NCBI RefSeq assembly: GCF_006715635.1
Contig: NZ_VFNP01000002.1
Span: 1,426,001 to 1,490,000 of the forward strand
Direction of reading: 5' to 3'
Source of the DNA: Streptomyces sp. SLBN-118
GTDB taxonomy: Bacteria; Actinomycetota; Actinomycetes; Streptomycetales; Streptomycetaceae
DNA length: 64,000 bases
The notes under the pieces are model-generated. The model saw only the letters and a list, made by a program, of their open reading frames with translations. It ran no database searches and was not told the origin of the DNA. The position numbers and the translations under genes are program-made. Below are positions 18,255 to 27,041 of this stretch, in pieces. Within the stretch, counting starts at the first letter, position 1. The number at the start of each line of letters is the position of its first letter.

Positions 18255-21200
18255 TCAGACCGCCAGAGGCTCCAGGTCGCGGTGGACGCGGCGTTCGTCG
18301 CGGGCGATTCGGGTCAGCGCATGGTCGTCGCCGAGCAGCCGCTGCAGCTCCTCCACCGTCTCCGTCCTCAGCCGCACCGACTCGTCCTTGCGGCCGAGGA
18401 GGCCGAGCGTGACGGACATGTTGGACGCGATGCCGAGCACCTCCGGATGGTGCTGCCCCAGCACCTCCCGCAGCCGGGTCACCGTCCGCTGTTCGATCTC
18501 CAGCGCCTCCTCCAGACCGCCCAGATCGGCAAGGGCGTTGGCAAGGTTGATCGTGCCGTACAGGGCGTGCGGATGGCTTTCGCCCAGAACCTCCCGCATC
18601 GTCCTGGACACCTTCAGCAGCACCGCCTCCGCCGCCTCGGCATCGCCGCAGCCCCACAGGAAGATGCCGAGGTTGTTGCTGGCGGCGAGGGTGTACGGAT
18701 GCCGTTCGCCCGGCACCTTCCGGTACTGGTCGACGACCTCCTGCGCCAGGTCCCGCGCGGCCACCGGCTCGCCGGCCGCGAACAGGTCGGCCGCCAGGTT
18801 CAGGTCGCAGGCGAGCGAGTCCGGGTTGGCCGAGGTGTACTTGGCCCGATAGCGGTTGCGTGTGGCCGTGGTCAGCCGGCGCGCGTCCTCCAGCCTGCCT
18901 GCCCTGCGCAGCGAGACGGCGAGGCTCTTGGCCGCGGCCAGCGTGCCGGGGAAGGTCCGGCCCAGTTGCTCCTTGTAGAGCTCGTACGTCCGGCTGAGCA
19001 GCGAGACGGAGTCCTCGTACCGTCCGACCTCACGCAGGTCGCGCGCCAGGTTCATCGCCGAGGACAGGGTGTACGGATGCTCCGTGCCAAGGACTTCGGT
19101 GCGCCGGTCGAAGACCTCCTGGTCGATCTCGCGCGCCCTGGCGTACTGACCGACCATGCGCATGTTCAGCGCGAGGTTGTTGGCGGCGGCGAGCGTACGC
19201 GGATGGGACTCGTGGAAGATCTGGCTGAATCCCTCGTGTGCCTCGGTGGCCAGTTCCATCGCCCTGCCGTACTGGCCGAGCGTGCCCAGGTCCATCGCGA
19301 GACCGCTGGTGGTCATGTACGTATGCGGATGGGACAGGCCCAGAACCGCCTGCTGACGCTCCAGTGTGACCTCGTCCAGCTCCTTGGCCTCCACATAACG
19401 CCCTTGCGAACGAAGGATGTTGGAGAGGTGGAAGCGCAGATACAGATACTGGAGATCGTCGTTGCCGAGCATCTCGCGCCAGCTCTCGCGCAGTTCTTCG
19501 GCGAGCGTGTACGCGGTGTTCAGATCGCCGCGCTTCCACAGGTAGCGCACCCGGTCGATCAGCAGCCGCCGGGTCTCCGGCTCCTTGCAGAACCGGGCCT
19601 CGGAGGTGCCCAGATGCGGCCAGATGGTGGCGAACCGCGGCCAGGTCTCGGGGTTGTCGATCGGCTCGTCGTCGTCGGGCCGGGCGCCGGCGAGGACGCG
19701 GTGGACGGCGTGCCGTGCGTCCTGCTGCTCCTGCTCGGTCAGCTGGGAGCGGATGACCGCCTGCACAAGCCGGTGGACCTGGATGGAGTTGGAGACCTGG
19801 TCGACCTTGGCCAGCGCGAACCGGCCGATCTCGCGGATGACCCGGCCGAGAACGAGCTTCTCCTGGAGGGAGGCGTCGTACGGCTTGAGTGCGTCGATCA
19901 TCTCCTTGCTGTAGAGCAGGTTCGCGGAAATCGGCTCGGGTGCGAAGAACGCACAGAGCTGGAGCAGGCGCACCGCGGCCGGTGAGCGTTCCTTGAGCCG
20001 CTCGATGGAGACGTTCCAGGTCGCGGCGACCGGCTCGGGGTAACCGGCGGGCTGGTTGAGCGCGAGCACGCTCGCGGCCTGGTCCTTGAGCTGCTCCAGA
20101 TACTCGGCGACCGGCGTGGCCGTCTCCGCGATCCACGCCGCGGCCTGCTCGACGGCGAGCGGCAGATCCCCGACGGCGGTGGCGACCTGGTCGGCATCCT
20201 CGACGGTCAGTCCGCGGGCGCGCCGCTGGAGGTGCTCGATGGACTCCTCGCGCAGGAACACGTCGACGGGCAGCGCGTCCCCGTACTGCGACCAGGTCTG
20301 GTTCCTGGAGGTGACGAGGATGTGCCCGGGTCCCTGGGGCGGGAAGAACTGCTTCAGCCGCTCCGGGTCGTCGGCGTTGTCGAAGACCAGCAGCCAGCGT
20401 GAGGACGGCACTCCGCGCCGCAGCAGATCGATGGCCTCCTGGGAGGCGGCCGCCATGTCCTCGCCGCCCTGGGCACCGAGGCGTACGGCGAGTTCGGCGA
20501 GGCCCGCGACCACGTCGTCGGGCTGCTCGGAGGAGATCCACCACACCAGGTCGTAGTCCGCCATGAAGCGGTGGACGTACTCCAGGGCGACCTGGGTCTT
20601 GCCGACGCCGCCGAGCCCGTACAGCGTCTGCGGCTGGGGCAGTACCGCGGCCACCGCCATGCCGCCGCCGAGCTGGTCGCGCATCCGCTCGAGCACCACC
20701 GAGCGTCCGGTGAAACCGGGGTTGCGGGGCGGCGCGTTCCAGATCTTGGGGACCGTGCCGGGGAATCGCGGTCCCGGCGATGCGCTGTCGGGCAGCTGGA
20801 CCGGGCGGTCGAGTGCGCGCAGCAGCGCGGTGGTGGCGTGCACCTCGTCGAGCCGGAAGAGATCGACCGGGTTGCGGTCGATGTAGGGGGTGGTGAGTCT
20901 GACGTCCCCGACCCGGATCGCCATGAGGTGGTGCCGGCCTCCGCCGGGGTCCTCGGCCGCGGCGCGCGACCAGACCTCCACCGCCCGGGCGGACTTGAGA
21001 TAGGCGCTGGACAGGAGCACGACGGTGCGCGCGGCGTTCTCGGCGGCGAGTTCGGCCGCGTCCGCCGGGTCCCGCTCGGCCGAGACGTCGCGCGGCACGA
21101 CCCGGAACCCGGCCCGCGAGAGCTGGTACTCGACCCAGTCGGCCCACATGCGGTTCTCGGCCACATAGCTGAGGTAGAGGTCGGCGGGCAGGGCGGGGCG

Positions 21201-22196
21201 GCGGCGGGTGAAGGCGTCCCTGATGCGGAGCCTGACCTCTTCGCCGACCGCGGGCATCGAGGTGATCCGCTGTTCGGTGACGACCGAGGTGAGCCGTTCG
21301 AAGGCGGAGAGCAGGGAGTTGGTCAGGCCGGCTTCGTCGCCGAAGGTGGCCAGGGTCTCCTCGTAGGCGTAGTAGGGCCGGTACGGAATCTCCACCGCGC
21401 CCCAGTAGGCGGTGAGGTCCTCGCCCGCGAGCCCGCCCGGGAACCGGTCGAACTTCAGCCGGGCCAGGGCCCGTCCGGCGTCCGCCTTCTCCTTCTCGCC
21501 CTCGTCGATCCGCATCGGGACCGGGTAGATCTTGATGCCGCGGCCGCCGTAGCGCTCGTCGATCTGCCGCGCCACCGCTGCCGCGCCGTCGATGGACTGG
21601 TCGCTGAGGGTGAAGCAGTCCACGAGCACGTCGGGCAGATGGACGGTGCAGATGTCGGCGATGTCGCTGAGGCCGGTGCGGCTGTCGATGAGGACGTAGT
21701 CGTAGTTGGCCTTCATGTCCTCGCGCAGCGCGTCGAAGAAGTGGCCACCGCCGAGACGGTCGTAGAAGTTGTCCCAGTCGAAGGTGGAGACGGTCGCGGA
21801 GTACTCGCGGTTCTGCTTGCCCGCCGAGACGAAGTCGAGCGTGCCCCCGTCGGGGAACTCCCAGCCCAGGTTCTCGGGGGTGAGGGAGACGGCGTGCGGC
21901 TGGATACGCGCGTAGTCACGGTGCCAGTCGTCGCGGCGCGGCTCGGGGCTGGTCGCCGCCCAGGCGTACTCGGTGATCAGATCGATGACCCCGGTGGTGG
22001 CACCGAGCGTGGACGGGTCGAGGAAGGGATGGAAGAAGCGGTGCAGGCCGGGGGCTTCGAGATCCCAGTCGACCGCCAGGACCCGCTTGCCGTTCGCGGC
22101 GAGGATCCAGGCCACGTTGGCCAGGGCCATCGTGCGACCCGTACCTCCCTTGTAGGAATAGAAGGTGACGATGCGCCCGTCACGACTGGCTGTCAT
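18255..22196 (-). CDS. fxsT: FxSxx-COOH system TPR protein FxsT (ParA-like, TIR-like, NB-ARC, TPR)
   Basis: Very large (1313 residues) multidomain signalling protein. Domains in order: a ParA/MinD-like ATPase with deviant P-loop YKGGTGRTMALANVAW (residues about 15-30) and DWDLEAPGLHRFF; a TIR-like domain near 365-520 (DLYLSYVAENRMWADWVEYQ); a STAND NB-ARC NTPase with P-loop GLGGVGKTQVALEYVHRF near 530 and Walker B RWLLVFDNAD near 605; then about ten tetratricopeptide repeats to the C-terminus with the recurrent pattern HPxTLxxxxNLAxxL. This is the architecture of the tetratricopeptide protein of FxSxx-COOH loci. I chose ATG 22196, overlapping fxsC by 17 bp and implying coupling; ATG 22211 is an alternative. 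The molecular role is not established. Confidence 0.88.
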   Translation of the reverse strand: MTASRDGRIVTFYSYKGGTGRTMALANVAWILAANGKRVLAVDWDLEAPGLHRFFHPFLDPSTLGATTGVIDLITEYAWAATSPEPRRDDWHRDYARIQPHAVSLTPENLGWEFPDGGTLDFVSAGKQNREYSATVSTFDWDNFYDRLGGGHFFDALREDMKANYDYVLIDSRTGLSDIADICTVHLPDVLVDCFTLSDQSIDGAAAVARQIDERYGGRGIKIYPVPMRIDEGEKEKADAGRALARLKFDRFPGGLAGEDLTAYWGAVEIPYRPYYAYEETLATFGDEAGLTNSLLSAFERLTSVVTEQRITSMPAVGEEVRLRIRDAFTRRRPALPADLYLSYVAENRMWADWVEYQLSRAGFRVVPRDVSAERDPADAAELAAENAARTVVLLSSAYLKSARAVEVWSRAAAEDPGGGRHHLMAIRVGDVRLTTPYIDRNPVDLFRLDEVHATTALLRALDRPVQLPDSASPGPRFPGTVPKIWNAPPRNPGFTGRSVVLERMRDQLGGGMAVAAVLPQPQTLYGLGGVGKTQVALEYVHRFMADYDLVWWISSEQPDDVVAGLAELAVRLGAQGGEDMAAASQEAIDLLRRGVPSSRWLLVFDNADDPERLKQFFPPQGPGHILVTSRNQTWSQYGDALPVDVFLREESIEHLQRRARGLTVEDADQVATAVGDLPLAVEQAAAWIAETATPVAEYLEQLKDQAASVLALNQPAGYPEPVAATWNVSIERLKERSPAAVRLLQLCAFFAPEPISANLLYSKEMIDALKPYDASLQEKLVLGRVIREIGRFALAKVDQVSNSIQVHRLVQAVIRSQLTEQEQQDARHAVHRVLAGARPDDDEPIDNPETWPRFATIWPHLGTSEARFCKEPETRRLLIDRVRYLWKRGDLNTAYTLAEELRESWREMLGNDDLQYLYLRFHLSNILRSQGRYVEAKELDEVTLERQQAVLGLSHPHTYMTTSGLAMDLGTLGQYGRAMELATEAHEGFSQIFHESHPRTLAAANNLALNMRMVGQYARAREIDQEVFDRRTEVLGTEHPYTLSSAMNLARDLREVGRYEDSVSLLSRTYELYKEQLGRTFPGTLAAAKSLAVSLRRAGRLEDARRLTTATRNRYRAKYTSANPDSLACDLNLAADLFAAGEPVAARDLAQEVVDQYRKVPGERHPYTLAASNNLGIFLWGCGDAEAAEAVLLKVSRTMREVLGESHPHALYGTINLANALADLGGLEEALEIEQRTVTRLREVLGQHHPEVLGIASNMSVTLGLLGRKDESVRLRTETVEELQRLLGDDHALTRIARDERRVHRDLEPLAV

Positions 22197-23520
22197 CCGT
22201 GTCCTCCGCATCGGGGGCGATTCCACGCGTGTTCGGGACGTAGTGAGTGGTGCCGTACTCGGCCATCGGGCCGCGCAGCCGGGGCCGCTCGGACGAGCGG
22301 GCTCCGGGGGGCGGCGGCGCCGCGGGCGGGAAGACCTCGGCGTGCCGCAGATACTCCTGGGCCGCCGACTCCACCACCTGGGGCAGGATCTGGCCGAAGG
22401 CCTCCATGCTGAGCACTCCTCTGGCGGCTGCCCGGCTGGCCGCCCGGCCGTGGCGCAGCTGATGCGGCATGGTCCGCTCCAGTTTCTCGGCCAACTCGGC
22501 CTCGGTGGTCCGGCTCTGCGGGTCGTCACGGTTCCAGGGGACGATGACGCTCACCCAGGGGCGCGGCTCCGCGTCGAAGGCGGCGAGGCGCTGACGGCGG
22601 TCCTCGTCCTCCAGGGCCCAGCGGTCCACGAGAAGTATCTCGGGCCGGGTGGGCGGCTGGCCGGCGTCGGGCGGCGACTCGTGGTCGAACGAGGAGACCG
22701 TCGCCTGGTAGTTGAGCGAGCGCACCAGGTCCTGGGCGACATACGCCAACGGCCTGGCGGAGTCCGGGTGATAGGGATTCCAGTCCTGGGACTGTTTGCC
22801 GTAGTACTCGGGGGCCCGGCCTTCGGGCAGGTCGTGGCTGGTCGGCGCGGCAACCGTCACATGCATCGGACGGGGACCGCCGCTGGGCTTGCCGAAGGCG
22901 CTGGGCGCCTGCCGGTAGTCCACCGGGCTGCCGGAGCCGACGCGCGTAGTGTCGGCCACGCTGACGATGCGTTTGGCGAGTTCATAGACGGCAGCCTCGT
23001 ACTCCTCTGCGAATATCCGGAGTTTGATCAGTCCGTAGAGCCCGTCGGTGACATAGCGGTCGCCGAAGGCGCGGTGGTTGAACTGCAACCGCTCGGCGGG
23101 GCCCGGCAGTTGCTCCGGCGGCATGGGCACCCACAGGGCGGGCACGATCGCCTCGGCGGGTCTGTTGCTCTTCGCCTGGTGGTAGATCGCCCGCTGGGCG
23201 AAGGCGTACCACTCCTTGCCGCACATCTCACTGGCGAAATAGCGCGGCGAGAAGAGCGGGACGAACACCCGGCAGGTGGCCAGAACTTCACCCAGCCGCT
23301 CCGACCAGCCCTCGCCGGAACGGATCTCGCGGTCCATGAAACCGGCCGGCGCACCGGCCGGCAGATCGGTCATGGCCATCACATGGCCGCACAGATCGCG
23401 GAAGAGCCGCTCCACCCACATGTCCGGGTCCGGGCCCCCAGCCCCGTACCTCGGCGTATGCGCATAACTCAAGAAGAAGTACGGCCGATGATCCGCCGCT
23501 CGCTGCGCTGAATCCGACAC
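22180..23520 (-). CDS. fxsC: TIR-like protein FxsC
   Basis: A 446-residue protein with a GTG start at 23520. Its N-terminal half is TIR-like: PYFFLSYAHTPRYG opens the first strand, followed by GFMDREIRSGEGWSERLGEVLATCRVFVPLFSPRYFASEMCGKEWYAF, the TIR alpha-B to alpha-D region. The C-terminal half contains a second Rossmann-like segment (EILLVDRWALEDEDRRQRL, then WVSVIVPWNRDDPQSR). This matches the FxsC family of FxSxx-COOH loci. Whether it has NAD hydrolase activity is unknown. A candidate acidic residue lies within the RSGEGW/GKEW region, but assignment needs structure. It overlaps fxsT downstream and follows the acetyltransferase gene after 112 bp. Confidence 0.88.
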   Translation of the reverse strand: MSDSAQRAADHRPYFFLSYAHTPRYGAGGPDPDMWVERLFRDLCGHVMAMTDLPAGAPAGFMDREIRSGEGWSERLGEVLATCRVFVPLFSPRYFASEMCGKEWYAFAQRAIYHQAKSNRPAEAIVPALWVPMPPEQLPGPAERLQFNHRAFGDRYVTDGLYGLIKLRIFAEEYEAAVYELAKRIVSVADTTRVGSGSPVDYRQAPSAFGKPSGGPRPMHVTVAAPTSHDLPEGRAPEYYGKQSQDWNPYHPDSARPLAYVAQDLVRSLNYQATVSSFDHESPPDAGQPPTRPEILLVDRWALEDEDRRQRLAAFDAEPRPWVSVIVPWNRDDPQSRTTEAELAEKLERTMPHQLRHGRAASRAAARGVLSMEAFGQILPQVVESAAQEYLRHAEVFPPAAPPPPGARSSERPRLRGPMAEYGTTHYVPNTRGIAPDAEDTDDSQS

Positions 23521-23632
23521 ACGCCCCCCGCCCTGCCTGAACGCCCGACCTCACACCCAGCATCGATGAGAGATGCGAGCGAATTAATCATTCCGGAGCC
23601 CGACACACTCCATCCCCCCGACGTTCAGTCAA

Positions 23633-24466
23633 TCAACACCGCTTTTCGGTCATCCAGCGCTCCGCATGGTCGACCGCTTCCCTGATCGAGAAGAACCTTG
23701 CGGGCCTTCCTCCCAGTTGTCCCTTCTGTTCCATACCCCAGGCGAAGGCGGCGCCGATCGCACCAAAATCACTGTCGTCCAGTTCGATGTCTTCGTACTC
23801 CGTCCATTCCCTACCCCCACCAGGTCGCGACACCACACAACGGTAGGTTCGCGCAGGAGCACGGGTCTTGTATTCGGCGAGATGGAATGCGGTGCAGACA
23901 TCGAAATCCACGTTGATCATCAACACCTGGGCCCGCGCCCGGTACAGGGCTCCGAGCGGTGAGTCCTCGCCGAGATGCGAGGTCAGCGGATGTACGGCGA
24001 GCAATTCGGCGGCCCGCCGTCCCACCGCCGCGAATGAGGTCTGCGGATGGGCACTGCGCACGGCCCCCTCGGCGGTCCGCACGGACTCGGCCAACCGGCC
24101 CATCCCCTGACTGGGCGTCGTGGCGGCGTCGAAGGCCGGCATGTCCGCCCGGAAGGCCGCCGACTGCTCGGGTGTCATACCGCGCACACGAGCCCGGTAC
24201 GAGGGTGAGGTGTCGGAGTTGTCGGCGGTGAAGGCGGGCACGACGAGCGTGCCGTCATCTCCCAGCACCTCGAGGAGCGCGTCACGGAGGGATTCCGCTT
24301 CCAGTCCGGTGGCGCGCAGGGAGGCATGGACGAGCAGTGTCATACCGTCCTGTACGCCCAGCCCCCGTAACGACCGCCTCAGCCCTCGCGGGGAAGGCGC
24401 CGGTCCGTAGCGCGTCAGTCCTCGCTGGGAGCGCGTCAGTGCGCTTCTTGGCCCTTCCTCACCCAC
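23633..24466 (-). CDS. AAC(3)-family N-acetyltransferase in the fxs operon
   Basis: A 277-residue member of the antibiotic NAT/AAC(3) fold. Family signatures are MTLLVHASLRATG near residue 42, LGDDGTLVVPAFTADNSD near 70, and a TPSQGMGRLAESVRTAEGAVRSAHPQTSFAAVG segment holding the conserved SxHPxxSxxAxG core. HLGEDSPLGALYR and a DVCTAFHLAEY segment follow. The GTG start at 24466 overlaps the fxsB stop by 8 bp, so the two are coupled. Members of this fold include aminoglycoside 3-N-acetyltransferases, but its position inside the fxs operon argues for a role in peptide tailoring or self-protection rather than classical resistance. That role is inference. Confidence 0.88.
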   Translation of the reverse strand: MGEEGPRSALTRSQRGLTRYGPAPSPRGLRRSLRGLGVQDGMTLLVHASLRATGLEAESLRDALLEVLGDDGTLVVPAFTADNSDTSPSYRARVRGMTPEQSAAFRADMPAFDAATTPSQGMGRLAESVRTAEGAVRSAHPQTSFAAVGRRAAELLAVHPLTSHLGEDSPLGALYRARAQVLMINVDFDVCTAFHLAEYKTRAPARTYRCVVSRPGGGREWTEYEDIELDDSDFGAIGAAFAWGMEQKGQLGGRPARFFSIREAVDHAERWMTEKRC

Positions 24467-26666
24467 GGCCGGCCTCTTTCCACAGTTCGTCCAGCAGGCG
24501 CTGCCCGGCGACGGTCAGCTCCGCCGCCCGCCCCAGGGTCTCCAGCGCGCGCTTGGCCTCCTCGGCCAGGTCCGGCTCGAAGGCCGCGAGCCCCACACGC
24601 TCGTAGGCCCCGGCCAGCAGCTCGGACACCACGACCGGTTCGTCCTGCCAGGGCGCGGGGTGGCGCCACCAGCCGTCCTGCGCGTACAGATCCGTGACGT
24701 CGAGCAGGGCGTGCAGCCGGGCTCGCCTGAATCCGCGCAGCAGCGCCGGCGCGAGCTGTTCGGGCGTGGCGGGCAGGGCGATACCGAGTGCCCCGAAGCC
24801 GTACCGCCGCCCCGACGGCTCGCCCGCGGCCAGCGGGGTCAGGGTGGTCAGACAGTCCGCCGCGTCGGAAGCCTGTTCCGGTGCGGCCTGCCGCAGCAGG
24901 GCCCATGCCTCCCCCAGCCGCGCGGCCCACAAGGCCGCCTCCCGTGAGCCGAGCCGCTCCCTGACCGGGACTCCGAAGCAGTCGCGGTAGGGGTCGAGAT
25001 CGTCGAGCCGCAGGACGGGGAGGCCTTCGGCGGCGAGTGTGCGGACGGGCCGCCAGTCGCCGCTCTCCTCGGCCGTGTGTACATGGCGCGGCTCGCGGCC
25101 GTCCACGCGTACCAGGAACCCGTTGACCGCCGGCCGCACCTCGGCCTCGCCCCGCCGGTCCTGGCCCGTCAGCCGTAGCTCGCCGAGCGTGGGAAGCCGG
25201 AGCCTGCCGTCCTCGTAGCGCACCCGGACGGGGACGTCGAGCCCGCCCCGTACCACCGCGGCGGCGAGATACGCGGGCAGCCCGAGAGCGAGATCGGCCG
25301 CCTCGGGCAGCCCGTCACGCAGTGCGGCCAGGCACCCCTGGAGCCAGGTGTAGGTGTAGGGATGGCCGTAGACCGTGTCGAGGACGTCGGAGCGTTCCTC
25401 CAGCGCGGACGCCAGTTCCCAGGCCTCGTCCCAGGTTTCGCCGCCCCGCCCGTCGAGTTCCGCATGGACGTCGGCGAGCAGCATGCGCGTCAGGTCCTGG
25501 TGCTCGGCCATCAGGACGCCGGGATCCGGAACCGCGAGCGGGACCGTGGACGCGGCCGTGCGCTGCTCGATGCCCCGGATCAGTGCCTCCAGGTCGGTGC
25601 AGTACACGGAGGTGTTGTCGAAGTCATTGCGGGAGCTGTAGCGGTGGGTGTAGAGCCCGCCGCCGCACGACCGTACGACGGGACACTGCCGGCAGGCCGC
25701 GCCGACTCCCGCGAGCCCCAGCTGACGCGCCCTCACCCCTGGGTGGGCCGCGACATCGTCGAGGGGGTGGGTGAAGACGTCGAATCCGGTCGCGGCCGCG
25801 CCTTCGTAGGCGCTCTTGAGCGAGTCGACCTGCTCCAGGGTGCCGTCGGTTTCCACGACGACGAGGTCGGTGGGGGCGAGGCCGAGGGATTCGGTGAGGC
25901 TGGGGCCGCCGCTGAGGGTGGAGAGCACGGACTCGAAGAGCCGTACCGGCACCTTCCTGCCCTGCTGGTTCCAGCGGTCGAAGATCGCCAGGATCCAGTC
26001 GGCGTAGGCGGTGGGTGAGCCGTCGGGGCGGGCCGGCGGGTCGTCCCACGTGCTGTGCGGCAGGAGGAGGTCGATCCGCGGGGGCTCCAGCTCGGTGAGC
26101 GCGTCATACACGGCGATCGGGTCGTTGGCCACGTCGATCGTGCAGAGAAGACCGAGGTAGAGGTGGCGGTAGCGCTCCTGCCTGAGCAGGTCCACGGCTC
26201 TGAGGACCAGGGGGTGGCTGGTGCGCCCGTCCGCGAAGCGGCGATGGCGGTCGTTCGCGGCCTTGTCGCCGTCGAGGGAGATCCCGACCCTGACGTTGTA
26301 CTCGCTGAAGAGGTCGAGGTAGGAGGGACTCAGTTGAAGGCCGTTCGTATGGATACGAAGGTCGAGTCCGGCGACCGGGTCGAGTGCTCTTGTGAGCTCC
26401 TCACAGACGCGTCGCAGTCGTGCGGGCCCCGCCAGAAGAGGCTCCCCTCCGTGCAGGATCACTGACACGGAGGGCAGGGCATGGCTCTTGGCATGCTCGG
26501 CCAGTCGCAGAGCTGTCCAGGAAATCGCTTCGTCAGAGATTGCCTTCGGGCGGGTTCGCCAGCTCTGATCAGCGTGTTCGTAGATATAGCAATGGTCACA
26601 TGCAAGATCACATCTGCTGTGGACCTTCAAAACGATCTCGCGGAATGGGACCAGGGGTCCTGTCAT
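24459..26666 (-). CDS. fxsB: FxsB radical SAM/SPASM cyclophane-forming peptide maturase
   Basis: A 735-residue maturase that acts on FxsA. The radical SAM cluster motif CxxxCxxC is at Cys19, Cys23 and Cys26 (CDLACDHCYIY), with GGEP at 73-76 for SAM binding. A SPASM auxiliary-cluster region has Cys325, Cys328, Cys334 and Cys356. FxsB enzymes of the three-residue cyclophane class join an aromatic ring carbon of Phe to the beta-carbon of the residue two positions on. The C-terminal ~350 residues resemble the HExxH-type domain often fused to this family (FGALGIALPATPEQLAPALL, then ARLHALLDVTDLY), but the metal motif position reads RGFRR (644-648), so it is probably not a metalloenzyme here. It starts 9 bp after fxsA and overlaps the acetyltransferase gene. 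Confidence 0.93.
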   Translation of the reverse strand: MTGPLVPFREIVLKVHSRCDLACDHCYIYEHADQSWRTRPKAISDEAISWTALRLAEHAKSHALPSVSVILHGGEPLLAGPARLRRVCEELTRALDPVAGLDLRIHTNGLQLSPSYLDLFSEYNVRVGISLDGDKAANDRHRRFADGRTSHPLVLRAVDLLRQERYRHLYLGLLCTIDVANDPIAVYDALTELEPPRIDLLLPHSTWDDPPARPDGSPTAYADWILAIFDRWNQQGRKVPVRLFESVLSTLSGGPSLTESLGLAPTDLVVVETDGTLEQVDSLKSAYEGAAATGFDVFTHPLDDVAAHPGVRARQLGLAGVGAACRQCPVVRSCGGGLYTHRYSSRNDFDNTSVYCTDLEALIRGIEQRTAASTVPLAVPDPGVLMAEHQDLTRMLLADVHAELDGRGGETWDEAWELASALEERSDVLDTVYGHPYTYTWLQGCLAALRDGLPEAADLALGLPAYLAAAVVRGGLDVPVRVRYEDGRLRLPTLGELRLTGQDRRGEAEVRPAVNGFLVRVDGREPRHVHTAEESGDWRPVRTLAAEGLPVLRLDDLDPYRDCFGVPVRERLGSREAALWAARLGEAWALLRQAAPEQASDAADCLTTLTPLAAGEPSGRRYGFGALGIALPATPEQLAPALLRGFRRARLHALLDVTDLYAQDGWWRHPAPWQDEPVVVSELLAGAYERVGLAAFEPDLAEEAKRALETLGRAAELTVAGQRLLDELWKEAGRG

Positions 26667-26675
26667 TCCGCCAGT

Positions 26676-26840
26676 CTAGAGCGCCGAGTTGAAGGTGGAT
26701 GCACGCACAGAGCGGTCGGTGGCGGCCGGGAGGACCCGGGCCAGCTTGCTCGCGGCATCGGTGCCACGCACATCGATCTGCGCCAGTGGAACGCGGTTCT
26801 TCTTCGCAGCGGCGAAGGAGGCTGAGGTTTGAAACGTCAT
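26676..26840 (-). CDS. fxsA: FxsA, FxSxx-COOH precursor peptide
   Basis: A 54-residue precursor, MTFQTSASFAAAKKNRVPLA at the N-terminus and ending STFNSAL at the carboxyl end. The terminal F-N-S-A-L (residues 50-54) is an exact FxSxx-COOH motif, the defining feature of this family, and Phe50 to Ser52 is the expected site of a FxsB-made cyclophane. The leader includes PLAQIDVRGTDAASKLARVLP, typical of the FxsA conserved region. The ATG at 26840 is preceded by AAGGA at 8-9 nt. fxsB starts 9 bp downstream and the divergent SLATT gene begins 202 bp away. It is the first gene of fxsA-fxsB-AAC(3)-fxsC-fxsT. Confidence 0.93.
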   Translation of the reverse strand: MTFQTSASFAAAKKNRVPLAQIDVRGTDAASKLARVLPAATDRSVRASTFNSAL

Positions 26841-26947
26841 GGGGGCCGTCCTTGATGGTGTGTCCAGCACAGATACCATGCACCGTTGCGATGCTGGCGG
26901 CACGACTTTACTCTCATGGCCACTCGCAGCAACTCAGCACATGGATA

Positions 26948-26965
26948 CGCAACAAAAGAGTTGCG
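26948..26965. promoter_or_regulatory. Inverted repeat in the fxsA-SLATT divergent region
   Basis: Perfect 6-bp arms CGCAAC and GTTGCG flank AAAAGA. The site is about midway in the 201-bp region that must contain the promoters of both fxsA and the SLATT gene. It is a candidate operator. No regulator gene is adjacent, and no confident -35/-10 pair was identified on either strand. Confidence 0.35.
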
Positions 26966-27041
26966 GCGCATTCTCGCAGGACGGCTCGGAACAAGCCATT
27001 CCGCCTAAAGAGTGAAGACAAAACTGCAGACGGGGGTGCAC

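Noticed and set aside
20571..22412. 613-codon open frame on the + strand opposite fxsT
   Set aside because: Overlaps conserved ParA-like, TIR-like and NB-ARC coding on the minus strand; no family signature.
23633..24466. Dedicated aminoglycoside resistance gene
   Set aside because: The fold is AAC(3)-like, but the gene is translationally coupled inside the fxs operon and no substrate is known.
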